Both the position numbers and the translations under genes were made by a program. The notes below the pieces were generated by a model, which searched no databases, was not told where the DNA came from, and saw nothing but the letters and a program-made list of their open reading frames with translations. A DNA stretch of 64,000 nucleotides from Bremia lactucae (lineage: Eukaryota > Oomycota > Peronosporomycetes > Peronosporales > Peronosporaceae). Shown here one piece after another: positions 10,621 through 21,188 of the stretch. The DNA lies in assembly GCF_004359215.1 (NCBI RefSeq), contig NC_090610.1, positions 4,432,115 through 4,496,114 of the forward strand, read 5' to 3'. How positions within the stretch are numbered: position 1 is the first letter of the stretch; the number at the start of each line of letters is the position of its first letter.

Positions 10621-11520
10621 TGATGACATAAAGAAAGCCTACGCAGAAGATAAGGACCTTCTGCGTTTAATGGATCATATGATGAATCCAACCGATAAAT
10701 CTTTTGAGGATTTACCGGCTTTATATCGATCGTTATCCGATCGATACACATCACGCAACGGCTTATTGTATTACACAGCCGTTGCCGGCACTCCACGTGT
10801 CGTCGTCCCAACTCACAATGATTTGCGCTTGCGCATCATATATGAGTGTCACGATGCACCAATAATTGGGCATCGTGGACGTGAGAAAACTTATCTCACA
10901 GTAAAAGTCGCGAGTTTTACTGGCCCCGCCAGTATCAGCTCGTGCGCAAGTACGTACCTGCTTGCGAGGTATGTCAACGGATGAAGCCTAGCCCTCCATC
11001 CGGTGCACCTCTCAAACCTCTAATACTTCCGGCAGAATGTTGGCAGTCCGTATCTATGGACTTCGTCTTCGGATTTCCGGAAGATGATCACAAAAACAAT
11101 GGAATCATTGTTCTTGTAGCCAAATTCAGCAAGATGGTACATCTTGCTGCATAATTAAAGTCGATCACGGCTCCGGGCTGTGCCCGTGACTTTATCAACA
11201 CGGTATTCAAACCCCACGGCTTACCCCGTGAACTGGTCTCCGATGGAGACCCCCTGTTGGCGGAGTTTTGGTAATCCGGGTTCCGATCTTCCGGAACACG
11301 GCTGACTATGTCAACTTCTGATCATCCCGAGACAGATGGTCAGACGTAACGCGTAAACCGCGTCCTCGATGAGATACTTCGAGGTTACGTCCAATCGTAC
11401 ATTAAATTGGAGCGAGTTTTTACCGATGGTCGAATTGCCATCATCAATTCGGTGCATACGTCAACATCGCATACACCGTTCTTCGTGAATGGCTTACGCT
11501 ATCGACGCATACCCACCCAA
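10620..11520 (+). pseudogene. Gypsy integrase (element B)
   Basis: The zinc-binding segment (K-Y-V-P-A-C-E-V-C-Q-R at ~10948), the core motif S-M-D-F-V-F-G-F-P-E-D-D (~11053), F-S-K-M-V-H-L-A-A (~11125), H-G-L-P-R-E-L-V-S-D-G-D-P (~11217) and S-D-H-P-E-T-D-G-Q-T (~11320) follow each other on the plus strand with several stops. This gives the normal order against which the inverted integrases at 19.9 and 22.8 kb can be read. Confidence 0.8.
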
Positions 11521-11533
11521 ATTAGAGGGATCC

Positions 11534-11569
11534 TCTAGTTTAAGGGGAGTCTCTAGTTTAAGGGGAGTC
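11534..11569 (+). repeat. 18-bp in-frame tandem duplication
   Basis: The unit 'tctagtttaaggggagtc' is found at 11534-11551 and 11552-11569 without change, in the integrase tail linker of element B. Confidence 0.95.
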
Positions 11570-12160
11570 GCACGATTAAAACCAATTTTGGCTCATGCTC
11601 ATCACGCGTCGAAGCAATCGACGTCGAAGATGAGAAAGATCTCATGGCAATGCGCACAAAGCGCACTGAAAGAGACAAAACAAATGAGTCTACAATGTAA
11701 TTTCTGCTGGCTCGTAAAGTAGTAGTCCGTTTCGTACAGGATTCGATTGCTAACACTGTGGGCCGTCAGAAACGGAACGCAGACAAACATGGAAGGGCAA
11801 ATGTGCTTTCATTCAATTAATTGACCTAGAACTACTCTCTACGGTAAACTTACCTAAGCGCGTAAGTCACTAATTTTAATAGCAGTAAACTACTACCCAA
11901 GTTCATTAGGCCATTCCGTGTTCTGCATTGCAAAGGCAATGTGTACATAATAGAATTGCTACGTAGGATGCGAACGCATCCTATGTTTTACGTTGGTCGG
12001 CTCCGCCCTTACCATCAGTACGCGTTTTTTTCCGAGGACGAATCTGACCACCATTTTCAAGAATCCCTAAAAGATCTTAGTTGCCACGAACCAGATTCTC
12101 ATGTCGGGTCCGAAGATCCTCGAAACCGCGAGGAACTGACGACAGCTCAACACGAATAGC
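11570..12160 (+). pseudogene. Integrase C-terminal tail (element B)
   Basis: Frameshifted sequence corresponding to the linker and GPY/F-like tail. R-M-R-T-H-P-M-F-Y-V-G-R-L-R-P-Y-H (~11968-12020) is the terminal motif shared with element A (4850). The tail then enters a Ser/Glu-rich end at 12160, overlapping the antisense region that begins at 12067. Confidence 0.65.
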
Positions 12161-13067
12161 GTGCTACTTCCGTTCGTACTCCAACATTGACTTCGCGCCT
12201 TCGAACGGTCTTCCAACCGTTCAGTCTTGTGAGCCTGCACCGTCTGCTCCAACGAGTGGCGCTTTCCGCGCTCGTGATCAAGACCTCCCCTATAAACATG
12301 AAGAGAATCGAGTTTATCGAACTTTGACTCGAGATCCGACACATAGGTCAGATCATTTTTTTCTCCTTCACCATAACCTTTGGTGGAACCCCAAGGTGGT
12401 CAACGTTTTCTTTTAGGAACGTATTTTAAACCACCGTGATGTGAAGAGGCAGCGAACAAGTTATCTTGTTCGCTGGCGCGGTTATCTATCTTCGCATGAC
12501 AGCTGGGATCCTCATTCCCAGCTGGTTGTAGACGTTGAGAGCCTCGTCCGTTAGTATGACCAGACACATCCGATAGATCAGAAGGTCCATCAGAAAACAC
12601 GCGCCCCTAGTGCCTGGAATTTCGATTGCAAAACGTCAATTGCATCGCGCATCTCGATAGAGATGCGAGCCCTTCCTTAGAAAAAGAAATGAAAGAAACA
12701 TCCCCTTTCACTCGTTTCGTGTTGTCAACACAACACGGACAGGGATCACCCCACTTGGAACATATGTGTCCTGCCTCACGAGACAACCGACGCAATTTAT
12801 ACATTGCACCGGTTGGACTTTGTTTTTCAACTTAACTCGAATCGCGTTTAGTCTTTGAAGCTAGGCTTCACGTCCAATGTCTTTGACATTGCAAATGAAC
12901 GCGCTCCAGGCTTGCATAAACGAGACTTTGTACCGCTTATTGTTGCCACTATACCATCGATGCTTAAGAAAAGGACCTAGATAAAAATCTTTCTCAGCGC
13001 AAAAGTTTTTCGTGCTGAAATGAGGAGTAGTTCTTCTAGACAAGCTACTGACTCGGACAAAAGCCAC
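12067..13067 (-). pseudogene. Antisense accessory frame behind pol (element B)
   Basis: On the strand opposite to pol, broken frames run 13067-12861, 12804-12607, 12600-12400 and 12342-12067. The first contains K-H-R-W-Y and F-I-C-N-V-K-D segments that resemble 24,560-24,470. The second has S-R-E-A-G-H-I-C-S-K-W-G-D-P-C-P-C-C-V, strikingly like S-R-E-A-G-K-P-C-L-S-W-G-D-S-C-P-C-C-V on the minus strand near 24,375. The last has a heptad-like helix. Since the shared motif is on the same antisense strand behind integrase in separate elements, this is likely a real accessory protein of the family, now decayed. No known domain recognised. Confidence 0.6.
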
Positions 13068-13129
13068 GGCTTCTGCTCAGCGGCAAGACGAGACATTTTT
13101 TGTCTACGCTTCCCTGAGTGGTACCCACT

Positions 13130-13371
13130 GAAGCAGGGTACCACAAGAATTTTTGATACGATAGCTTACGCCATCGGCGAGGGCAGAACAGTCTACCATT
13201 GAACTCATACGTTCGACCGCTCTCCATTTAAGGCCACTTAAAAGAGTGAACCTTTCACGGTTGCGTAAATGCCTTCTGGAGGGGCTTGAACGCTTTCTCC
13301 TTCTACATTAACATTTCTAAATTGGATGGAACGTGCGTAGGCCTTTGAACGGACTTCAAAGTGCTACAAGG
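13130..13371 (-). pseudogene. Gag N-terminal stub of a minus-strand element
   Basis: The DNA parallels 62,790-62,993 (shared 'gatggaacgtgcgtagg', 'gaacggacttcaaagtgcta'), the leader and gag start of the element at 56.5-63.5 kb. It lies directly beside LTR family N. Only about 240 bp remain before element B sequence starts, so this element was truncated on the left. Confidence 0.6.
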
Positions 13372-14359
13372 TGTAACGGGCACCTTTCGCTAGTACCGAC
13401 AACAGTACTAGTCAACCTACACTGATAACAGTAAAGCCGAGGTGCCGCGATTGCTTCACGTACACTGACGTGCTCAGGAAGGTTATAAGTAGCTAAGCGA
13501 TAATAGCTACTAGACGTCGGTACCAAGGCTTCGGTTAGAGAAAAGGAAGACTGTTTTAATATATTAAGTTCTTTCGTAAAAATCTTTCATCTACTGGCTT
13601 TATATGTATATAAAACAATCACTGTGTAAAGCGCCTCCTTGCGCACCGCCTAATCGTGTCTTGTTACGATTAGCGGGATTGATTTAAATTTATACTGCAA
13701 CGAAGAACTTTTTTCAACCTACACTGATTACAGTGAAGGTGGGGTACCTTGACTACTTCACGTACACGATGTGCAGAGGAAGGTTTTAAGTAGCTAGGAA
13801 AACTCGGCTACTAAAGGTTAATTCTAAGTCTTTAAAATAGCAAAAAAGTAAATATGTCTCAACATATTAAGTTCTTATATGATGCTTTTCTATCTGCTGG
13901 CTTTAATAAATGTGTAATTAACTATGGAATGCCTCTCCTTGCGCGACGCCTAATCGTATCTTGAAGGGATTGGCGGGGTTGATACATACTTGAATTAATC
14001 TATCAATAGAACTAGTGTCTTATTGCGTCAAAATTACCAAATTTGGTAATATTGAAACTATAAAGTCAAATTTAATATAACATATAGTTTTGAACTTCTT
14101 TATTCATTCCTCTCATAGAATATAATATTTATCATTCCTCTTATTTATGTAGCTGAACATCCAACATCCCGTTACACATATCAACCAATCATTATAGCTA
14201 ATATTGTTGCCGTAAGATTACCAAATTTGATAATATAGAAACTATTAAGTCAAAAACTAATAGAAGATAATTATTTTGTAATTTTTAATTATTTGCTCTT
14301 ACAGGAAATAATATTTGTTATTCCTCAAAAAAAAAAATGGAACGGCACGCCCCGTTACA
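13372..14359 (-). repeat. LTR family N, two partly overlapping copies in tandem
   Basis: It starts TGTAACGGGCACC and ends CCCCGTTACA. The core (from 'aacctacactgat' through 'tgcgc.ccgcctaatcgt') is present twice, at ~13,420-13,690 and ~13,720-13,985, indicating a nested or unequal-recombined LTR. Related copies lie at 25261-25723 (opposite strand), 53203-53637, 55555-56133, 56525-57003 and 62994-63490. Confidence 0.75.
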
Positions 14360-15115
14360 ATAGCCATAAAGTTTGCGACTAATAAAATTCGAGCTAATGT
14401 CCGCTTAAGTCGTAGGATGACGATGACTTTATGGTGCTCGATCTCCTTCGATCGCGCTTAATTACTGGGATTTTAAACGACGCTTTGTCAAAATTTGCTC
14501 ATTCTGCATCGGCGGTTTTGATTTACTTTATCACTCGACGTATTCATAGCGCGAGTAGACTTTCGGTGCTTTAGTTTTTGAATTTTGGCATGGATTATCA
14601 CTCACAGCTGCGCGAAGCCCTGTTGTGGCTATTTTCTCATTGGACTAATGTCAAATATTTTTTGCTTTTTAAAACTTGCTCACACGTTAAGAGCTGGCGA
14701 AACCTTCTAACGGTGGGTCGTTACACCGCGTCCTCGAATTTCTTCACAACGAGATAATCCATTCTTTGAGCTTTAATAATATCAGATATTCATGCGTTCA
14801 TCTTCGTTGACACCCGACGACCTTGTCTATGACAGGAAAGATTTTTTGGTCGACCCCTTGGCAATCATACATCGCCATTAAATTTCTGGACTGCAACATT
14901 GAATATAAGTGTGTTGGAGTCCAGTATCGATTAAATTTTGGATAATTGTTGCTGACACGCTAAGTGGTGGTGCCTGAAATGTTTTATAATCCAAGTTGAG
15001 TAGTGTTGCACGCTTGGTATTCTTAAGAGCCACAACCTCGTCACATGCACCGTATTATTGCGCAACCTTTTCGCGTTAGGATTACTGTATATTCCTACGC
15101 ACATCTATTTTAATC
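14360..15115. other. Unrecognised repeat-like spacer
   Basis: About 750 bp between LTR N and LTR M. No open frame of more than 60 codons and no clear match to another part of the window. It contains the pattern 'cgagctaatgtccgcttaagtcg' and several T-rich runs. Probably the internal region or LTR of another decayed element; nothing more can be supported. Confidence 0.4.
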
Positions 15116-15555
15116 TGTATCGGGACACTGGCAAATTGTATTGCTTCAGTACAAGTCAACTTTGCACTGCTTTAGTGCAAGTGGTGCCGCACGTCACTTC
15201 TCGTACACTAGTACGTGCAGATGATGACACTCTTTAAGCCACTTGCTTTAAAGAGGGTAAAAAGTAAACTGTATTTAATACAATTAAGATATTCTATTTC
15301 TATCTATTTAATACGAATCTAATTATATACTACTACAAACATATAATAAAGTCTTATCCGTCTCTTTCTTTGCGCGCGTCCAGTAATAACTGGACCGTGG
15401 AGCAAGTTAATATAATGGTCTATATCTAACAATGGATAAGCTTTCCGAATAGTACTGTATAATATAATGTTCTCCAAATATTATTTACCTTTATGACAAT
15501 ACATTAATAAACAACCTTTAAGTGGTAATTTCATGTAACGATACACCCCGTTACA
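15116..15555 (-). repeat. LTR, family M
   Basis: Bounded by TGTATCGGG and CCCCGTTACA, 440 bp. It is followed by TCACCCCTCATAC, the complement of a polypurine tract ending GGGGTGA, so it is the 3' LTR of a minus-strand element. Other copies are 27167-27602, 63823-64000 (cut by the window end) and a partial one on the opposite strand at 50991-51148. Confidence 0.8.
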
Positions 15556-15668
15556 TCACCCCTCATACGACAATCACTCGGATCGTCATTGAATAGAGTG
15601 GTCACTATAAGTCCACTTAATTAGAACGATGTTTAATTGGTCAGAGCCATCATTTTCTATTCTATCGC

Positions 15669-15820
15669 ATGGTTAACAAGTCCATGCGGTCAGCGAATAG
15701 TGCGAAATCTTCTGCTGCGGTACAAGCATCCGCGAACGATGCATTATTGTCTCCAGCAAAACTAGGTTTTGCGGGTGCACGTGGTGAGTCAACACGTGAG
15801 TGCCCCCCCCTTTTTATAGG
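15669..15820 (+). pseudogene. Antisense accessory frame, N-terminal stub (M element)
   Basis: It starts M-V-N-K-S-M-R-S-A-N-S-A and is Ala/Ser-rich. It lies just inside a polypurine tract and 3' LTR of a minus-strand element, on the opposite strand to that element. The start resembles M-A-T-N-K-S-M-R at 57,327, which has exactly the same position relative to its LTR. After ~50 codons sequence of another element (D) follows. Short, so the family assignment is an inference. Confidence 0.4.
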
Positions 15821-15899
15821 TCGACTATGAATGCGAGTCGGACGAAATGGCCAAGTCTGGGAGGGCAGAACAGTCGCCTGATCGTCGTCAGACGGCTGA

Positions 15900-16720
15900 C
15901 TATGAGCCTTCAAATGAGGGAGCTCGATCGTATAGGCGGGCCAGCCGTTAGCACCATGCTGTTTGCTCCTCAGAGGCGACCAACATGCGGCTATAGCCGA
16001 GTTCATACAAGATGCACTCGACAGGGCCCAAGAAAAGAAACGTTGCTTCACCAGCAAGGCTCTCAATACGCAGAGGCATTACAAGAAAAGGGTGCTCAAC
16101 AGTTGGAATTGTTCAGGCGGCAGCATTTTAATGCTGCTAGCGGCTCGACGCTTTCGCGTCGACCTGAATGCTTAGATATAGAAATCTCGTAGTGCAAGGC
16201 AGTCGAAGGCGACTTCCTTTTAAGATGGTTCCTCGAAATAGCCGACGCTAATGAAGCTTGCTGCAACAGGACGCCATCCGTTGTGACTTGCGACTGGCAT
16301 TCGAGCCTCCGGAAGACTAATATCTTGCTTTCTGACTTCTCTCACTTCGACAGGCCTCGCTGTCGATGCTTGATTCGGTTCGGCGGACATGATATGTTGC
16401 TTTCTGTATGATGACTGAGCCGCTCGACCTTGCCTCGCGCTTCGTTGTCTTCGTTGTCGGCGTCATATTAACATGCAGCGTCGCTACCTCCTCAGATGCC
16501 TGGTCCAGGTCCAATGAAGCTCGTCGCAAACGAGATCTTAAGCGGTCGCGATAACTTCTTTACCCGCGCCATTCGCAGTCAAAATGCGATGAAGTGTTTT
16601 CGATGCTGCAAGACAGGCCATTGTGCGGCCGTTTGCCACGCGCCCGCGCCGGTGACCATAAAACACAGACATTACACGAGGAGATGCTGTGTCATCGATG
16701 GTCCCACCAAAAAATGACGA
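15900..16720 (+). pseudogene. Gypsy gag with CCHC zinc knuckle (element D)
   Basis: The frames at 15960-16190 contain a capsid-like stretch (Q-Q-L-E-L-F-R-R-Q-H-F-N-A-A-S at ~16095) that corresponds to Q-Q-L-E-L-L-R-Q-Q-H-V-N-A-A-N on the minus strand at ~62,640. A true CCHC knuckle, C-F-R-C-C-K-T-G-H-C-A-A-V-C, lies at ~16597-16640; this binds nucleic acid during packaging. The domain is broken into at least three frames between. Confidence 0.75.
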
Positions 16721-17150
16721 GCAGTCCCAATAGACACGGGCGCACAACTGGCAGAAACGGAGCCCTGGGTAACACGGGCTCCTAGCCCCAAAGTGACTTA
16801 CAGTCGAGACTGATTATCATCAGTATCCTCGCTGCTGCAGTAAATCGACCAATCCGAGCGTTGTTGGGCTCTGGTGCATTGAATAGCTTCTTTCGTGCTC
16901 CTGTTTGCCCTTCTTCTGTCTACTATCACGGTTCGAGAGGGTCTGGGTGACATCATTGTTAAGCTTGCCGATGGCCAACCCCAACGTGTTCCACGCAGAA
17001 CGGTTATTTTACCATACACTTTCGATGGCTTTGCGAGCAACGAAGACTTTTTGATTTACGAGATAAAGTACCGTGGCTATCCCGGTATAGGCCGCAGGCC
17101 GATTGGCTATCTCGGTCTGTCAAGTGCCGAAGCGGATATGACGTAGTGAA
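16720..17150 (+). pseudogene. Gypsy aspartic protease (element D)
   Basis: The active site reads V-P-I-D-T-G-A-Q (~16725). After a frame change, V-K-L-A-D-G-Q-P-Q-R-V-P-R-R-T-V (~16940-16990) and Y-T-F-D-G-F (~17010) are the protease flap and following strand motifs typical for this oomycete Gypsy clade. The second Gly motif is reduced. Confidence 0.7.
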
Positions 17151-17297
17151 GTATGCACCCGCTTACTCGTTGCAGCGTCCGATTTGCCTCACGTCAGGGT
17201 CGTGAACGAGCTCGCCACGACTAGAAGTCAGCACAGAGAGAGAGATGGCCTTCGGTGCGCGTTATGTTTGATCACGCTGAGAGAGCCAAAGAACGAG

Positions 17298-17493
17298 GCG
17301 GTAGAACAGGTTCCCGCATACAACTGCAACGGTTGAGCAGAGTCTCCCCATTTACAACAAGGCGGTCAAACAAAGGTTGCCGCATACAACTAAATATTCT
17401 GAGCAGAGGCTTACGATACATTTTGAGGCGGTCGAACAGAGGTTTTAGCATTTATTTACATCGGCTAAGCAGCGGCTTTCGATTACTACCGAT
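17298..17493 (+). repeat. Three in-frame ~66-bp tandem units
   Basis: Units begin 'gcggt' at 17298, 17362 and 17428 and a fourth 'gcggt' follows at 17494, so spacings are 64, 66 and 66 bp. Each unit translates to a related 21-22 residue Ser/Arg-rich stretch with a central L-S-[RS]-[GV] motif. The units differ at about a third of positions, so they are old. Located between protease and RT of element D. Confidence 0.75.
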
Positions 17494-17779
17494 GCGGTGG
17501 ACGACAAGCTCCCGCTACTCATCGACGAGACTGAGCGGCCTGGAGGTCCGCCGGTAAACGACGTGGTGGAGACTGCACTCCTACGTCTAGAGGAGGTATA
17601 TAATGTCCCCACGATAGCGACATGCCAGTCTTGAACTGGGACGGGAGTCGCAAAAGAACACACAAGGACGGAGCGCGCCGATCTCCGAGACAACGATTGT
17701 TTATTTTACTGTTAAGGACGATACCGTAGTGACGGAATGCGTTTGCGCGCTTGAATATTTTAAGGATCTCCACATCGCG

Positions 17780-18990
17780 GCCGCTATATTGCAGTAGCGA
17801 GGCCTCAGTACATGGCTGAAAAAATCACATCTCTATCAACTTATTCGTGAAAATACTTTCTTTATGACATCAAGGTCGGTAATATCGGTCACGTGAGTCG
17901 TTCTAGCCGTCTAGGCCTCCAAAAGCGCGCTGAGCCTAAATTAGCGCGAGAATAACGCTTTGCATCGCAGTATTGGGATGTCCTTCGTGATTTGGGCAAT
18001 CTTGTTTATAATCTCGGTCGTGAGGGTATGCCGATATTTTCCCGGAGAATATTCCCGCTGAGATTCTAGCAGATCGCGGTGTGCGGCACGTGATTGACCT
18101 CGTGCCCGGGTCAAAATATTGCGTGACGCGGCAGTGGACGTTGCCGTGTGATTAAGTCATTGCAATTGATGAACTTTTTGAGGGCCGCCGTAAGGTTGAC
18201 AATGTTTGCGAGAGTATCTCGCCAAATTCGAGTCCGACTTTCTTTATGAAGAAAGCTAACGGTGGTTGGCGCATTGTGAAGCTTCTACCATCTAAATTAC
18301 GCCACGATACCGGCTCAAGAGCTAATTACTTGATAGTACTGGATCCGAAAGCGACATCTTCAGCGCTATTGGTCTGACATACGGCTTCTATCAAATTCTA
18401 ACGAATTACTCTGACGTTCCTTTCACTGCGGTCATCACCGCAAGCAGGATGATTTGGGAGTGGCTAGTCATGCCACAAGCCTTAGGAAGGCCCAAGCTAC
18501 ATTCAATCGGATGTATTTACACAAGTACTTCGCCCGCTTCGCGATTTCGCACCCAGCTATTTTAACGACATATTTTTTACAGCCGCGCTAAGCATTAGCT
18601 TAGCGCTACGAAGGTGCACCTTTGGATTCAAAGCTGTTGTTTCAAGTCATACGCGAGGAAAAATGTATGTGAACTTGAAGAAATTTGTCGTCTGTGCTTC
18701 GAGATTTTAGTACTTGGTTGCTACGTCATCAAGAAAGGTGTCCGCGCTCATCCTGATAACCTCTCATCAATATGCTTCTGGCCGAAACCCAGGAACCCGA
18801 CAAAATTACGAAAATGGCTCGGCCTAACGCACTGCCAAAGTATACAAAAAATTGAGCGATTCAGACATCGTCGACATTGCTCAAGAAGGACGCCGTCTGG
18901 TTGGAACGCAAAACATCAAGCGACCTCCGACTCCATGATGAAGAGCTTGTCTGAAGCAACGGTATTGATGCGGCCTGACGAGGATTGAAA
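17780..18990 (+). pseudogene. Gypsy reverse transcriptase (element D), heavily decayed
   Basis: E-S-I-S-P-N-S-S-P-T-F-F-M-K-K-A-N-G-G-W (~18,213-18,272) is the RT fingers motif. The palm is marked by V-M-P-Q-A (18,468) and S-Y-F-N-D-I-F-F (~18,552), where the first Asp of the YxDD box has become Asn. The thumb follows with G-V-R-A-H-P-D-N-L (18,740). Stops and frame changes are frequent. Confidence 0.7.
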
Positions 18991-18999
18991 GCGCGTCGT

Positions 19000-19660
19000 G
19001 AGCTTCCAGTCACGACATATGAAACCTGCAGAGAGGAATTATCCCGTCCATGATTAGGAGCTTTCGGCTATGCGTTGCGCGTTCATCAAATTTAGGGTAT
19101 ATTTACTCGGCCAGAAGACGTTTTCGATCTATACAGAGCGATACGCGTTCATCTACTTCAAGGTATTTTTACTAGGCGAGAAGACGTTTTCGATCTATAC
19201 ATATCATGCCTCATTGCGCACCGTCGTCAAGAGTACAGTATGGCTCGTTGGTTGTCGTTCTTTGCTGAATACAACTTCGTGGTGCACAACAAGCCAGGCA
19301 AGAAAAACGTTCTTGCTGACGCGTTGTCTCGTCGCCCAAATTATGATTCTCGACGTGCTATGGGTCATCAGCTAGATAATGCTGATGACGACGATGAAAT
19401 TTGTGGATGCTGTATTGATATGGGATTTATTGCGATGGTTTCGCGTCCTGTACTACCGATCCAGACTCCGATCGCTGAGTCTTTTGCGAACGGCTCATTT
19501 TACGCGGGAATCATCAATCATCTCCGGTCGCTGAGTCTTTTGCAACGGCTCATTTTACGCGGGAATCATCAATCATCTCCGATCGCTGAGTCTTACGTGA
19601 ACGACTCATTTTACGCGGGAATCATCAAATGGTTTTCGACATCCTAGTGAAATTTACTCG
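19000..19660 (+). pseudogene. Gypsy RNase H and linker with internal duplications (element D)
   Basis: The E-R-N-Y-P-V-H-D motif (~19,031) and L-S-F-F-A-E-Y-N-F-V-V-H-N-K-P-G-K (~19,251-19,300) with N-V-L-A-D-A-L-S-R-R-P (~19,306) mark the RNase H domain. Inside, a 66-bp segment is repeated at 19079 and 19145, giving the F-x-V-[YF]-L-L-G-[EQ]-K-T-F-S-I-Y-T block twice. Behind the domain a ~55-bp unit is repeated three times (19472, 19528, 19583). Confidence 0.75.
19472..19630 (+). repeat. Three ~55-bp tandem units
   Basis: Each unit begins 'tcgctgagtctt' and ends 'cgcgggaatcatcaa'; starts at 19472, 19528 and 19583. A one-base deletion in unit 2 changes the frame. Confidence 0.9.
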
Positions 19661-19789
19661 CGAAGATGGCGAAGCCAACACGCAAAACATCAAACTCTTT
19701 CGCGCTTGATAATCCAGTGCTGACGTCCACGATGGACGTCTTCGATTCTTCGCGTGTTGTCATCCCTGTTAATGACGACCTATAAGTTC

Positions 19790-20420
19790 ATTTGGTTCAT
19801 GAGCCCAGCCCAACAGGTGACTATCTGGGTCGCAAAAAGACGGTTGCGCCATATCTCTCGTATTTTTCTGGCCGCGAATGAATAAGTACATTTAAACTGG
19901 GCACGCTCTTGTGAGATTTGCCTGCTTGTGAAGTCTGCCCCATCACCGCGGTTGTCTCCGCCGAAACATGAGCGAAGACCGGGGCAAGATGCACCATTTT
20001 GCTAAATCGTTCCACAAGGACCAAGACGCTCGTACGTTGTGTTCATCGGGCGAAATACAAAAGATGAAAATCATGCTGGCTGAACTCAAAGTTCCGTAGC
20101 AATTGGAAGCGGTTGCAATGGCACTTGTAAGGATGATCTTCATCGATTTAATCTTCAGACATCATGGATTACCTGAGTCCATCGTTTCGGACCGCGCCCC
20201 GCGTTTCACGACCCTCTCTATGCTTAATTATTTCATCGCTTAAACATCCGATTGCTAATGTCCACGGCGGCACATCAGGAGACGGATGGGCGAATGCAGC
20301 TCAAGATCAGAGTGCTTGAAGATGTCTTGCGCAGTTATGCGATATCGTACTCGTCATAGAGATCGTTTCTTCTACTTGCAGAATTTACCATAAACAACGC
20401 CGTCCATGCGTCAAAATATT
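19790..20420 (+). pseudogene. Gypsy integrase with an internal inversion (element D)
   Basis: The zinc-binding region (G-R-K-K-T at ~19,830, C-E-V-C at ~19,925) and, later, F-I-D-L-I-F-R-H-H-G-L-P-E-S-I-V-S-D-R (~20,137-20,195) are on the plus strand. Between them the segment ~19,940-20,120 encodes the intervening core on the minus strand: L-Q-P-L-P-I, then S-A-S-M-I-F-I-F, then E-R-F-S-K-M-V-H-L-A-P-V and V-S-A-E-T-T-A. The order is restored if that piece is flipped. Decayed beyond function. Confidence 0.75.
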
Positions 20421-20427
20421 TGAAGCC

Positions 20428-20990
20428 GTGCATGCGACAAACAAATTGAGGTCATTATTCGTCAACAAAGCGAGGCATCCTTGCATTTTGGTGCTTCTTG
20501 CTCTATCAACTTCGAAACACCCGGTCTCCATGCTTGATGCGGGAGTATCTACCGATGGCAATGCGCCGACACGTTTGATGATTGATTATGTTCAAGACAA
20601 GGTTGCTACCCATACACCATGTGACGTTAATTTAGTGGCCAACGACATATCCGGTCCTGACGCGATGCATCCCATCGCATCTGCCGTCGCTAATTTTGCG
20701 CCCCAAGAGCATACTTCGCCTATTAGCTCGGCTGTAGTGACCGACTTCCTGCTGATACAACTAGAATCACATGACTCGTGCGCGATGTACTGCAACAGGC
20801 AGTCAACCGACAAAAGAAGAAAGAAGTCGGAAGAACCTGTTGAAATATCAGGAAGGCGACAGAGTACTGTTATCGACGAGCGGTTTATCGAATATAGCAG
20901 TGACAAATTCGGGCGCTAATAACTTAGCGCCATGATACATTGGCTCGTTCAAAGTTATTAAAGCTCACGGTAAATTGCTAACACCCTAGA
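20428..20990 (+). pseudogene. Integrase tail (element D)
   Basis: A 163-codon frame. The end carries C-N-R-Q-S-T-D-K-R-R-K-K-S-E and further on a frame with Y-I-G-S-F-K-V (after a stop, ~20,935), matching the 'Q...A-D-x-x-R-K' and 'P-x-x-I-G-P-F-x-V' segments that close Gypsy integrases. The first part is the variable linker. Confidence 0.6.
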
Positions 20991-21188
20991 CATCCTGAGA
21001 ACGGCGATTGTGGTGACCGACGATGCTTTCTACGATCCAGCGTCGTGCACCCGATGCATCGACTGGAGGAGTAGACTAACGGTGGAAGTTCTGCAACGAT
21101 GAGCGCCGATATGAACAATTGAGCACCTGATCATTCGATCAACGAGCTGCGCCTTCTCTGAGCCAAAACCGAAGAGATGAAGAACGGA

